Shown one piece after another: positions 1 through 8,115 of a stretch of 64,000 bases of DNA (the first letter of the stretch is position 1; every line of letters starts with the position of its first letter). This stretch comes from Chitinophagales bacterium. Lineage in GTDB: Bacteria > Bacteroidota > Bacteroidia > Chitinophagales > Chitinophagaceae. Position numbers and translations under genes: made by a program. The stretch lies in the NCBI GenBank assembly GCA_030832085.1, contig JAURJU010000076.1, positions 1 to 64,000 on the forward strand, written 5' to 3'. The notes beneath the pieces were generated by a model. It was given only the letters and a program-made list of their open reading frames with translations. It had not been told where the DNA came from and made no database searches.

Positions 1-33
1 AAACATTCAATCGAACAAATACAATAAACATCT

Positions 34-414
34 ATGGCCCGTATCGCAGGTATTGATTTGCCAAAGAACAAAAGGGGAGAAATCGGTCTCACTTACATCT
101 ATGGTATCGGAGTGTCAACTGCCCAGTACATTTTGGGAAAGGCAGGAATTGACGTAAATAAAAAGGTAAACCAGTGGGATGACGATGAACTGAATGCGAT
201 CAGGACCATCATTACCAGCGAGTTCAAGGTTGAAGGCCAGTTGCGTTCAGAAACACAGATGTCCATCAAGCGCTTGCTTGATATCGCCTGTTACCGCGGG
301 CTTCGTCACCGCAAAGGACTTCCTGTAAGAGGTCAGCGTACCAAAACAAACGCACGCACCAGGAAAGGAAAGAGGAAGACAGTTGCAGGAAAGAAAAAGG
401 CAGCCAAGAAATAA
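34..414 (+). CDS. rpsM: 30S ribosomal protein S13
   Basis: Small-subunit head protein that contacts 16S rRNA, the P-site tRNA and the 50S bridge. The 126-residue product starts with the typical [10 protein letters not shown], has the helical core in residues 10-80, and ends with the family's basic tail ([15 protein letters not shown], then [11 protein letters not shown]) plus a Lys/Ala-rich extension. The length is close to the usual 118-126. It opens the distal alpha-operon block rpsM-rpsK-rpsD-rpoA-rplQ. The 33 bases before it look like an ordinary A-rich intergenic spacer, so the promoter is presumably upstream of the window. Confidence 0.98.
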   Translation: MARIAGIDLPKNKRGEIGLTYIYGIGVSTAQYILGKAGIDVNKKVNQWDDDELNAIRTIITSEFKVEGQLRSETQMSIKRLLDIACYRGLRHRKGLPVRGQRTKTNARTRKGKRKTVAGKKKAAKK

Positions 415-423
415 TTGACATGG

Positions 424-445
424 AAAAGTGGCAGTTGCCGCTTTT
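424..445 (+). promoter_or_regulatory. Hairpin in the rpsM-rpsK spacer
   Basis: Bases 424-432 (AAAAGTGGC) pair with 437-445 (GCCGCTTTT) through nine pairs, one of them G-T, around an AGTT loop. No T-tract follows, so it does not look like an intrinsic terminator. The 147-bp spacer is unusually long for this operon. It also contains a GAAA-capped mini-hairpin (517-528) and a possible long-range pairing of 461-465 with 494-498. A role in mRNA processing or ribosomal-protein feedback is inference. Confidence 0.45.
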
Positions 446-561
446 CTGTTATAATACTTCGCACCGTTCATTGCTGTTCATCGCCGGAGATTGGGTGCTA
501 TTTAGGGTTGAACAGGGTCTGAAAAGACTACAGATTTTTTGAGTACCTATTTTTAAAAATT

Positions 562-966
562 ATGGCAAAAGCACAACAAAACAGCGCAAAAGCAGCTGCA
601 AAGAAAAGAGTGGTAAAAGTGGACAGTTTTGGGGATGCCCATATCAATGCCACTTTTAACAACCTTATCATCAGTTTAACAAACAAGTCAGGACAGGTAA
701 TCTCATGGAGCAGTGCCGGTAAAATGGGCTTCAGGGGTTCCAAAAAGAACACTCCTTACGCAGCACAAATGGCTGCACAGGATGCTTCCCGTGTTGCTTT
801 AGAGGCCGGGTTGAAGCGGGTTGATGTTTACGTAAAAGGACCTGGAGCAGGAAGGGAAGGTGCGATTCGTGCGCTTGCCAATTCTGGAATCGAGGTTGTG
901 ATGATCAAGGACATTACTCCACTTCCACACAATGGTTGCCGTCCTCCCAAAAAACGTCGCGTATAA
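562..966 (+). CDS. rpsK: 30S ribosomal protein S11
   Basis: Platform protein of the 30S subunit, near the mRNA exit and the 3' end of 16S rRNA. It has 134 residues with a Lys/Ala-rich N-terminus, then the diagnostic blocks INATFNN (about residues 30-36), [30 protein letters not shown] and the C-terminal [13 protein letters not shown]. The start is the first ATG after an AT-rich spacer. It lies between rpsM and rpsD as expected for the alpha operon. Nothing is missing or truncated. Confidence 0.98.
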   Translation: MAKAQQNSAKAAAKKRVVKVDSFGDAHINATFNNLIISLTNKSGQVISWSSAGKMGFRGSKKNTPYAAQMAAQDASRVALEAGLKRVDVYVKGPGAGREGAIRALANSGIEVVMIKDITPLPHNGCRPPKKRRV

Positions 967-982
967 TTTTTTACAACAATAG

Positions 983-1039
983 GGCAGGAGATTCAGTTTT
1001 ATGATTTTTTAATAATCCCCTGTCATTTCTTAAAAAATC
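983..1039 (+). promoter_or_regulatory. Structured leader (possible pseudoknot) before rpsD
   Basis: Two stems can form in the 86-bp rpsK-rpsD spacer. Stem A pairs 983-993 with 1014-1024 (10 of 11 positions, including one G-T). Stem B pairs 1003-1012 (GATTTTTTAA) with 1030-1039 (TTAAAAAATC), a perfect ten. The 5' arm of B lies inside the loop of A, so the two either form an H-type pseudoknot or compete. Stem B ends 13 bases before the rpsD ATG, well placed to affect initiation. E. coli S4 represses the alpha operon through an mRNA pseudoknot; that this RNA does the same is inference. Confidence 0.45.
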
Positions 1040-1052
1040 ACAACAATTTACA

Positions 1053-1658
1053 ATGGCACGTTACACAGGTCCAAAAACAAAAATCTGCAGGAAATTCGGT
1101 GAACCGATCCTCGGAAATGGAAAGTATCTCGACAAAAACAGCGTCCCTCCGGGACAGCACGGTGCTACACGCAAACGCAAGGCGCCGAGCGAGTATTCCA
1201 TTCAGTTGAAAGAGAAACAAAAGGCAAAGTACACCTATGGTCTTTTGGAACGCCAGTTCCGCAAAACATTTGACGAAGCTGCCCGCATAAAGGGTGTTAC
1301 AGGTGAAAACCTGATCATCTTGCTCGAGGCTCGTCTTGATAACACAGTATACCGTATGGGTATTTCCCCATCCAGGCCTGCTGCACGTCAGCTTGTTTCA
1401 CACAAGCACGTCATGGTCAATGATGTTGTGGTCAACATTCCGTCATATCAATTGAAGCCAGGCGACGTAATCACCATTGCAGACAAGAGCAAGGGAAGCG
1501 AAAGCATCAAGTCTTTGATGAGACCCAAAAATCCAAAAATTGGATGGGTGGATTTCAGCGAAGCCCAAATGTCTGGAACCTTCATTGCATTTCCTGTGAG
1601 GGAAAATATACCTGAAAACATCAGGGAGCAATTGATCGTTGAATTGTATTCTAAGTAA
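1053..1658 (+). CDS. rpsD: 30S ribosomal protein S4
   Basis: Primary 16S rRNA-binding assembly protein of the 30S body. In E. coli it is also the translational repressor of this operon. The 201-residue product begins MARYTGPKTKICRKFGEP, and the S4 RNA-binding domain spans about residues 93-155 (RLDNTVYRMGISPSRPAARQ). It has a single cysteine (C12) in the N-terminal part where zinc-binding forms carry four, so it is the zinc-independent type. The ATG follows the structured spacer described separately. Confidence 0.98.
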   Translation: MARYTGPKTKICRKFGEPILGNGKYLDKNSVPPGQHGATRKRKAPSEYSIQLKEKQKAKYTYGLLERQFRKTFDEAARIKGVTGENLIILLEARLDNTVYRMGISPSRPAARQLVSHKHVMVNDVVVNIPSYQLKPGDVITIADKSKGSESIKSLMRPKNPKIGWVDFSEAQMSGTFIAFPVRENIPENIREQLIVELYSK

Positions 1659-1662
1659 TCTG

Positions 1663-1688
1663 CCAGATGCCTGCGGGCATCCGGTTTT
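1663..1688 (+). promoter_or_regulatory. Hairpin with short T-tract between rpsD and rpoA
   Basis: Bases 1663-1671 pair with 1676-1684 around a TGCG loop (eight of nine positions; A1665/C1682 is a mismatch), followed by TTTT at 1685-1688. It starts four bases after the rpsD stop codon. The T-tract is too short for efficient termination. A partial attenuator or an RNA-processing site that sets the ratio of rpoA to ribosomal-protein mRNA is possible but only inferred. Confidence 0.4.
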
Positions 1689-1744
1689 CATATCACCCGT
1701 TTTACCCATACAATTGGGATTTAACAAATAAAAGGAATTTAAAT

Positions 1745-2746
1745 ATGGCCATTTTAAATTTCCAGCAGCCGGACAAGATTGTCCTCCAGAAAGCAACCGA
1801 TTTCGAAGCACAATTCGAGTTCCGTCCGCTTGAACCAGGATATGGTGTTACCATCGGTAATGCCCTTCGCAGGGTTCTTTTGAATTCTCTCGAAGGATAT
1901 GCCATCACTGGAATCGTTATTGAAGGTGCTGACCACGAATTCGCTACATTGAAAGGTGTTGTAGAAGACGTTACAGAAATAATCCTGAACCTGAAGCAAA
2001 TCAGGTTCAAAAAAATCCTGGACCATGATGTTCAGACAGAGAAGCTCTCTCTTTCCATCAAGGGAAAGTCTGACTTCACTGCTGGCATGATTGATGAAGT
2101 TACCGGAACTTTCCAGGTAATGAATCCTGAATTGCTGATCTGCACCATGGATCCTTCCGCCAAACTCAACATTGAGTTGCACATTTCTAAAGGAAGGGGA
2201 TATGTTCCATCCGAAGACAACAGGCAGAAAGAGGCTCCATTTGGATTCATTCCAATTGACTCAATCCATACACCCATCAAAAATGTAAAGTATGCGATTG
2301 AAAACACCCGTGTTGAGCAACGTACTGACTTCGAAAAATTGTTACTTGATGTGGTTACTGATGGTACCATTCACCCTGAGGAAGCTGTTAAGCAGGCATC
2401 CAGGATTCTGATCCAGCACCTGATGATCATTACAGATGAGAACATCACTTTCGATAACAAGGAAGAAAAGAAGGAAGACCTGGTTGACGAGCAGACACTT
2501 CAGTTGAGGAAAGTGCTCAAAACACCTTTGGAAGACCTGGACCTTTCTGTTCGCGCGTTCAACTGTCTTAAGGCAGCCAAAATCAACAGCCTCAGCCAAC
2601 TCGTTCAGTATGAGCAGGAAGACCTCATGAAGTTCAGGAATTTTGGACAAAAGTCATTGTCTGAAATTGAACAGGTACTTCAGGAAAGAGGCCTTCATTT
2701 CGGAATGGACCTGGCAAAACTTGGTATCGATATCGACGAATTTTAA
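1745..2746 (+). CDS. rpoA: DNA-directed RNA polymerase subunit alpha
   Basis: Dimerises to nucleate assembly of RNA polymerase; its C-terminal domain contacts promoter DNA and activators. I place the start at 1745 (MAILNFQQPDKIVLQ), which gives 333 residues. An in-frame upstream extension to 1667 lies over the rpsD-rpoA hairpin and has no family resemblance. The N-terminal dimerisation domain holds GYGVTIGNALRRVLLNSLEG (about residues 36-55). The alpha-CTD holds LDLSVRAFNCLK and KFRNFGQKSLSEI near the end. Classic position between rpsD and rplQ. Confidence 0.98.
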   Translation: MAILNFQQPDKIVLQKATDFEAQFEFRPLEPGYGVTIGNALRRVLLNSLEGYAITGIVIEGADHEFATLKGVVEDVTEIILNLKQIRFKKILDHDVQTEKLSLSIKGKSDFTAGMIDEVTGTFQVMNPELLICTMDPSAKLNIELHISKGRGYVPSEDNRQKEAPFGFIPIDSIHTPIKNVKYAIENTRVEQRTDFEKLLLDVVTDGTIHPEEAVKQASRILIQHLMIITDENITFDNKEEKKEDLVDEQTLQLRKVLKTPLEDLDLSVRAFNCLKAAKINSLSQLVQYEQEDLMKFRNFGQKSLSEIEQVLQERGLHFGMDLAKLGIDIDEF

Positions 2747-2810
2747 ATAGGGAATCCCATTTTTAACAGGCTGTAATTCCTGACACGGTACAGCTTTAAA
2801 CACAACAGTC

Positions 2811-3335
2811 ATGCGTCACGGAGACAAAATCAACAATCTAGGCCGTAAAAAGGCACACCGCGAGGCCCTCATGTCCAACATGGCCAGCCAGCTTATCATG
2901 CACAAGCGTATTGTAACTACACATGCCAAGGCCAAAGCACTGCGTACCTACATCGAGCCATTGATTACCAAGACCAAAAAGGTGGAGAGCAAAGAGCAAA
3001 TCATGCACAACCACCGCATTGTTTTCTCATACCTGCAAGACAAGACTGCAGTAAAGGAGCTGTTCACAGAAATCGCTCCCAAGGTTGCATCACGTCCAGG
3101 CGGATACACCAGGATCATCAAGCTTGGCATACGTCATGGTGACAATGCTGAAAGGGCAATGATTGAATTGGTTGACTACAATGAGATTTACGGAAAAGGT
3201 GTTGCTGCTGCTGCTGAACCAGCCAAGAAAACAAGAAGAAGTGGTGGTGCCAAGAAAAAATCCGCTGCAACTGAAGTCGCTCCAGCTGCTGAAACCGAAC
3301 AGCCCACTTCCGAAGAATCAACTGCATCTGAATAA
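2811..3335 (+). CDS. rplQ: 50S ribosomal protein L17 with acidic/Ala-rich tail
   Basis: Large-subunit protein near the peptide exit tunnel. The core (residues 1-125) shows the family start [19 protein letters not shown] and the block [12 protein letters not shown]. Residues from about 130 to 174 are a low-complexity Ala/Lys/Glu/Thr extension that bacterial L17 of about 120-127 residues lacks; such tails are common in Bacteroidota. It is the last gene of the operon and a strong terminator follows. Confidence 0.97.
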   Translation: MRHGDKINNLGRKKAHREALMSNMASQLIMHKRIVTTHAKAKALRTYIEPLITKTKKVESKEQIMHNHRIVFSYLQDKTAVKELFTEIAPKVASRPGGYTRIIKLGIRHGDNAERAMIELVDYNEIYGKGVAAAAEPAKKTRRSGGAKKKSAATEVAPAAETEQPTSEESTASE

Positions 3336-3362
3336 GTAAAATGTTGATAAATTATTTCTTTT

Positions 3363-3392
3363 AAAGGCAGGTCTTTTGGTCCTGCCTTTTTT
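3363..3392 (+). terminator. Intrinsic terminator after rplQ
   Basis: AAAGGCAGG (3363-3371) pairs perfectly with CCTGCCTTT (3381-3389), loop TCTTTTGGT, followed by a T-run to 3392. It lies 28 bases after the rplQ stop and closes the alpha operon. The carA start codon is only 24 bases further on. A TATTTTG sequence directly after the T-run could serve as a degenerate -7 box for carA. Confidence 0.9.
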
Positions 3393-3415
3393 ATTTTGCA
3401 TTCAAATTTCGCTTC

Positions 3416-4525
3416 ATGCCAACACAAGAAATCAATTCAGTCCCTGCACTTCTTATACTTGAAGATGGAATGGTATTTCATGGCCGTTCATTTGGAAAAA
3501 TAGGTACCGCATCCGGCGAGCTTTGTTTCAATACCGGTATGACAGGTTACCAGGAAGTATTTACCGATCCAAGCTACTATGGTCAGGTGCTGATCATGAA
3601 CAATGTTCATACTGGCAACTATGGTGTGAAGCCCGAGGATGTTGAAAGTGAAACCGTCAAAATAAAAGGTCTTATAGGCCGAAACCTGGAAGAGCGATAC
3701 AGCAGAATGATGGCCAGTGATTCATTGCAGAATTACCTCTTGCAACAGCATGTTGTTGCAATCGAAGACATTGATACAAGGGCTTTGGTTACGCATATTC
3801 GTGAAAAGGGTGCCATGAATTGCATCATTTCCTCTGAAACCACTGATATAGCATCATTGAAGGAAACACTGAAAAATGTGCCTTCCATGGATGGCTTGGA
3901 GCTGGCTTCTGTAGTCACAACCCCTGAGGTATATCATGTTGGAAATCCCGATGCAAGCATACGCATCGCCGTGTTGGACTTCGGCGTAAAAAGAAATATT
4001 GTTCAGTGCATGGCTGACCGCGGGGCTTATGTACGTGTTCATCCCGCCAAGACAAGTTTTGAAGAACTCCTGGCCTTTGAACCTGATGGATTTTTCATCT
4101 CCAATGGGCCTGGTGATCCATCATCCATGGGATATGCAGTGGATACTGTCAAAAAGATACTCGAAACACGGAAACCAGTATTCGGCATATGCCTGGGTCA
4201 TCAACTCCTGGCTTTGGCCAATGGCATCAAAACATTTAAAATGCACCATGGGCACAGGGGATTGAACCATCCAGTGAAAAACCTGATGACAGGTCTTTGT
4301 GAAATCACGACACAAAATCATGGATTTGCAGTAGATGCCGATGCGGTTAGAAATGCAGATCAGATAGAAGTGACGCACGTGAACCTCAACGATGATTCCA
4401 TTGAAGGAATCCGTCTCAAGGATCGTCCAGCATTTTCAGTGCAGTATCATCCTGAAGCCACACCCGGTCCTCATGACAGCCGTTACCTTTTTGATGATTT
4501 TATCAACCTCATCAACAAGAATTGA
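3416..4525 (+). CDS. carA: Carbamoyl-phosphate synthase small subunit (glutaminase)
   Basis: Hydrolyses glutamine and passes ammonia to CarB for carbamoyl phosphate synthesis (arginine and pyrimidines). The 369 residues comprise the N-terminal CPSase small-chain domain (residues 10-140) and a class I glutamine amidotransferase domain with SNGPGDP, the nucleophile elbow FGICLGHQ (Cys259), and the catalytic pair His345/Glu347 in YHPEATPGP. All catalytic residues are present. carB is not in the window. The rplQ-carA neighbourhood is common in Bacteroidota. Confidence 0.96.
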   Translation: MPTQEINSVPALLILEDGMVFHGRSFGKIGTASGELCFNTGMTGYQEVFTDPSYYGQVLIMNNVHTGNYGVKPEDVESETVKIKGLIGRNLEERYSRMMASDSLQNYLLQQHVVAIEDIDTRALVTHIREKGAMNCIISSETTDIASLKETLKNVPSMDGLELASVVTTPEVYHVGNPDASIRIAVLDFGVKRNIVQCMADRGAYVRVHPAKTSFEELLAFEPDGFFISNGPGDPSSMGYAVDTVKKILETRKPVFGICLGHQLLALANGIKTFKMHHGHRGLNHPVKNLMTGLCEITTQNHGFAVDADAVRNADQIEVTHVNLNDDSIEGIRLKDRPAFSVQYHPEATPGPHDSRYLFDDFINLINKN

Positions 4526-4599
4526 TTGACATCCATTCGGGTTTAAATTGGATGTTTTTGTCAGGATGCAAGGAAAAATTAATTTCTTAACTTGCCTGC

Positions 4600-5022
4600 A
4601 TGAAAAAGATAACCATCATCAATGGTCCAAACCTTAACCTTTTGGGTAAGCGCGAGCCTGGCATATATGGCCCAGAGGACTTTGAAACCTTTTTTGTAAA
4701 ATTACAACAGGCCAATCCAGACCTGAATTTCGAATATTTTCAATCCAACATTGAAGGTGAATTGATTGATGCCATCCAAAAAAACGGATTTTCTTCCGAT
4801 GGAATCATCCTTAATCCTGGGGGGTACACCCATACCTCTGTTGCAATAGGTGATGCAATTGCTTCCATCACAAGTCCCGTTATCGAAGTGCACATTTCCA
4901 ACGTTCATGCCAGGGAGGAATTTAGAAAGATCTCCCATGTATCTGCAAAAGCCAGGGGCACGATTTGCGGGCTTGGCCTTGCAGGCTATGAACTTGCTGT
5001 CCAGTACTTCAGAGGGCTTTAA
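4600..5022 (+). CDS. aroQ: 3-dehydroquinate dehydratase, type II
   Basis: Third step of the shikimate pathway: dehydration of 3-dehydroquinate to 3-dehydroshikimate. At 140 residues it matches the small dodecameric type II enzymes. Visible signatures are INGPNLNLLGKREPGIYG with the catalytic Tyr23, NPGGYTHTSVAIGDAI, and VIEVHISNVHAREEFR with the catalytic His. The ATG lies five bases after an imperfect -7 box (TAACTTG), so the mRNA may have almost no leader. It converges with the next gene with only five bases between stop codons. Confidence 0.96.
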   Translation: MKKITIINGPNLNLLGKREPGIYGPEDFETFFVKLQQANPDLNFEYFQSNIEGELIDAIQKNGFSSDGIILNPGGYTHTSVAIGDAIASITSPVIEVHISNVHAREEFRKISHVSAKARGTICGLGLAGYELAVQYFRGL

Positions 5023-5027
5023 AACAG

Positions 5028-7358
5028 TTATTGGGCCACTTTCTGAACCATTTTCTGTAGAAGATCAAGCTTTCCTATATAAAGGCTTCTCCCATGTGTA
5101 CCCAAAATGATTTCATTGTCCCTTTCTTGGATGGCAATGTCATGTACAGGTATTGCTTTGGGTAGGTTATTGGTGAATTGTGCAAAAGTCGATCCTCTGT
5201 CAATGCTGCCATATGCACCACCATCTGTACCCAGGTAAAGGATGTTTTCTGATTTGGGATCTTCACGGATAACATTGACCGGTTCCATGGGCAAGCCATT
5301 TCCTAATTTTTTCCAGCTTGAACCAAAGTCGTCACTGCAGTAAACATAAGCATCATAGTGGTCATCCCTGTAACCGTTCAGTGTTACGTAGACACGACTC
5401 TGCAAGTGGGTCGATGCTACAATCCTGCTGACGTACAAATTCTGGGGTAGGCCTGAAAGCCTTTTCCAGCTGGCACCGCCGTCTTTTGAAACTGATACCA
5501 CTCCGTCATCAGTTCCCGTGTAAATCAATCCAAATTTCAGTGGGGATTCACTGATGCAGGTCATCGTTCCGAAAGGAACATCACCCGTTTTTTTGCCATT
5601 GGAAAGGTCTTCACTGATGCGTTCGAAATCATCGCCCTTGTTCATGCTCCTGAAGAGTGAATTTCCACCCATATAAAGGATATCCGGGTTGTGCTTTGAC
5701 AACAAAATGGGGGTTTGCCAATTGAACCTTGGTTTTTCATCCTTGGAATTTTGTGGAACAGGCCTCAAGAATTTTGCTCCAGGATTTTGTTTGTTGATGC
5801 GCATATAGGCGCCGAACTGTGAGCCTGTATATACGGTATTGTGGTCTCTCGGATCGATTTGAACCTGCATGCCGTCACCGCCACCCATGCGTTTGAAACC
5901 GTACTGGCCTTCATCCGTCCAGTCAATGGATTCCTTGTTTGTTGATTTTCCGTACCATGAACCATTGTCTTGTAGCCCACCATAAACATGATATGGCTTT
6001 TCATTGTCAACATTGATGGCATAAAATTGACCAACAGCAGGGGAGTTGGCCTTGAACCAGTTTTTACCTTCGTCATAACTGACGTTGCAGCCACCATCAT
6101 TTCCTGCAACCATGTGGCTGTCCCTTTTGGGATTGATCCACAGTGCATGCCAATCGGCATGGGTGTTTCCCTTGTCCATTGATGCGAAGGATTTTCCCCC
6201 ATCTTTTGAGAGAAGTGCATTTGTACCAAGGATGACAATTTTTTCGGGATTGACTGGGGAAATAAAAATTTTACCAAAGTAATATCCAAAAGTGTTGTAG
6301 ATCTCAATGTTCTTTTGGTTGGTTTTAGTCCATTGCTTTCCTCCATCAAGGCTTTTGTACACCTCGCAGCCATAAATCTGGTTGGCCGCAGGACCTGCAC
6401 CTGTATTGGGTTTGGGGGTCTTTGAAGTGTCAGGCTTGAGGTTGTAGTTGTCAACAACCGCATAAACAACTGATGGGTTTTGAGGGTAGATGGCAAGGCC
6501 GATTCTTCCTATCCCATCACCTTGTGGGAATCCAGAGCCATTTGTGGTCAAAAGTTTCCAGTTGTTTCCACCATCGGAACTTTTGTAAATGCCGGATGAT
6601 TTTCCGCCTTCGGTAAAATCCCATGCTTTTCTTATCCTGTGCCAGGTTGCGGCATAGAGTTCATTGGGGTTTCTCGGATTGATGTCCATTTCAACTGCAC
6701 CTGTGTTCTCATCAACAAACAGGGTATGTTTCCATGATTTACCACCATCAGTGGTTTTGAATACACCCCTTTCCTTGTTGACACTGTACAAATGTCCCAA
6801 TACTGCGACCCATGCTATTTCAGGGTTGTAAGGGTGAAGGACAATCTTGCCAATGTGGTGAGACTCTGGCAGACCCAAGTAGGTCCAGCTTTTTCCATTG
6901 TCGTTGCTTTTGTAGACACCAATGCCTGCGTAAGAAGAGCGGCTGCTGTTCACCTCACCTGTCCCCACCCAGATGGTACGGGTCTTCCAGTTGATGGCAA
7001 TGTCTCCAATGCCAATGACAGCTTCATTGTCAAATATCGGATCAAAGCTTTGTCCGTTGTTGGTGGTATGCCATAGTCCTCCAGTGGCATAAGCGACATA
7101 AAATTCTGTAGGGTCGTTGGGGTTCACTTCGATATCATCCACCCTGCCGCTCATCACGGTTGGTCCAATATTTCTGAATGCAATATCTTTCATGGCATTG
7201 TTTTCTGCCTTTTTTGATTTCGCTTCTAAGCTGGCCATTCTGATTTCTCCCGGTGTTGGTTTTACTTGTGCTTGAATTGTTGGAACCCTCAAGATGAATG
7301 TCATTGAAAGCACCATACATCCGTAAAAGAAATTATTCTGAAAACCTTTGAAATTCAT
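5028..7358 (-). CDS. Secreted multi-bladed beta-propeller protein (VPS10/BNR type)
   Basis: An N-terminal hydrophobic stretch (about residues 10-30) predicts export. The rest of the 776 residues is a series of Asp-box repeats, for example SNDNGKSW, TTDGGKSW, SSDGGNNW, SLDGGKQW, SKDGGKSF, SKDGGASW, SDDFGSSW and SIDRGSTF. This arrangement is typical of the sortilin/VPS10-like ten-bladed or double seven-bladed propellers that databases label glycosyl hydrolase BNR repeat. No catalytic residues can be assigned, so enzymatic activity is not claimed. There is no obvious C-terminal type IX sorting domain. It is apparently monocistronic. Confidence 0.8.
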   Translation of the reverse strand: MNFKGFQNNFFYGCMVLSMTFILRVPTIQAQVKPTPGEIRMASLEAKSKKAENNAMKDIAFRNIGPTVMSGRVDDIEVNPNDPTEFYVAYATGGLWHTTNNGQSFDPIFDNEAVIGIGDIAINWKTRTIWVGTGEVNSSRSSYAGIGVYKSNDNGKSWTYLGLPESHHIGKIVLHPYNPEIAWVAVLGHLYSVNKERGVFKTTDGGKSWKHTLFVDENTGAVEMDINPRNPNELYAATWHRIRKAWDFTEGGKSSGIYKSSDGGNNWKLLTTNGSGFPQGDGIGRIGLAIYPQNPSVVYAVVDNYNLKPDTSKTPKPNTGAGPAANQIYGCEVYKSLDGGKQWTKTNQKNIEIYNTFGYYFGKIFISPVNPEKIVILGTNALLSKDGGKSFASMDKGNTHADWHALWINPKRDSHMVAGNDGGCNVSYDEGKNWFKANSPAVGQFYAINVDNEKPYHVYGGLQDNGSWYGKSTNKESIDWTDEGQYGFKRMGGGDGMQVQIDPRDHNTVYTGSQFGAYMRINKQNPGAKFLRPVPQNSKDEKPRFNWQTPILLSKHNPDILYMGGNSLFRSMNKGDDFERISEDLSNGKKTGDVPFGTMTCISESPLKFGLIYTGTDDGVVSVSKDGGASWKRLSGLPQNLYVSRIVASTHLQSRVYVTLNGYRDDHYDAYVYCSDDFGSSWKKLGNGLPMEPVNVIREDPKSENILYLGTDGGAYGSIDRGSTFAQFTNNLPKAIPVHDIAIQERDNEIILGTHGRSLYIGKLDLLQKMVQKVAQ

Positions 7359-7386
7359 ATCACGCTATTTTGATAAATTTATACCC

Positions 7387-8079
7387 ATGCAATATAAAAA
7401 TTCTATGCTTAACCCCGGGAGCATTCTCCAAACAACTTTACTGCTTTTGCTGGCATGTTGTTCCTTTTCTTCAAAGGCCCAGCCCTGGATCAGTTATAAG
7501 CTTACGCCAAGGGGGGATACCATCAACCGGCTTGACCAGCAAAAAATGAAACAAGGTCCATGGGTGTTGCGTTTTGAGACATTGCGTGGAGAACCAGGAT
7601 GTGAGGAAGAGGGATATTTTTTGAATGACAAGAAGGATGGTGCATGGAGGCGCTTCAGCCTGATGGGAGACCTGATTGCAAGAGAAAACTACAAAGGAGG
7701 ATACCGTGACGGCAAGCAACTGTACTACACGCAGATGGGAGACCTGCTGAGGGAAGAAAGTTACAAGGCTGTCGATCCGAAAAATCCGTATGATACCATC
7801 ATCGTGCCAGATTTGGATCATCCCGACAGGATGTTGGAGAAAGTGATCAAGCATGAGGCTGCTGAAGTCAAAAATGGTACATGGACCTATTATGACCCCA
7901 TGATGGGGACAGTGGTAAAAACTGAACGATTTGTTTTTGGGCAGCCAGAAAAAAAACTGCAGCAGCCCATTCGGCCCAATCTAACAGTTCCTCAAAAAGA
8001 TACAACAACAAAGTCCAAAAAGCCACTGCCCCAAGCCGTTCAGGATTGGGAAAAGAAAAAAAAGAAAGGGAAAGGTTGA
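7387..8079 (+). CDS. Secreted MORN/YwqK-like repeat protein
   Basis: About 230 residues from the ATG at 7387 (or 224 from 7405). An earlier in-frame ATG at 7348 would overlap the divergent gene and precede the signal peptide. Residues 10-32 form a signal peptide (TTLLLLLACCSFSSKAQ). The mature part contains repeated W/G/Y units such as MKQGPWVLRFE, KKDGAWRRF, YRDGKQLYY and KNGTWTYYD, the spacing seen in MORN-like YwqK-family proteins. The C-terminus is Lys-rich. Function is unknown; it is probably exported to the periplasm or surface. Confidence 0.7.
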   Translation: MQYKNSMLNPGSILQTTLLLLLACCSFSSKAQPWISYKLTPRGDTINRLDQQKMKQGPWVLRFETLRGEPGCEEEGYFLNDKKDGAWRRFSLMGDLIARENYKGGYRDGKQLYYTQMGDLLREESYKAVDPKNPYDTIIVPDLDHPDRMLEKVIKHEAAEVKNGTWTYYDPMMGTVVKTERFVFGQPEKKLQQPIRPNLTVPQKDTTTKSKKPLPQAVQDWEKKKKKGKG

Positions 8080-8093
8080 TGGCCTTTCCCTTT
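8065..8093 (-). terminator. Convergent terminator, acn and MORN-like gene
   Basis: AAAGGGAAAGG (8065-8075) pairs perfectly with CCTTTCCCTTT (8083-8093). On the minus strand the stem is followed by a long T-rich tract (complement of 8048-8063), making it a strong terminator for the aconitase transcript. The hairpin overlaps the last codons of the plus-strand gene. Confidence 0.8.
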
Positions 8094-8115
8094 GGTATGA
8101 ACTGGATATCTTTCT

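Noticed and set aside
415-455. TTGACA and TATAAT sequences in the rpsM-rpsK spacer
   Set aside because: They are 29 bases apart, far from the 17-base spacing needed, and this phylum uses a different promoter consensus; coincidence.
5765-6496. 243-codon frame overlapping the propeller gene on the same strand
   Set aside because: Alternate frame of the repeat gene, Thr/Met/Pro-rich with no domain; the Asp-box frame is clearly the coding one.
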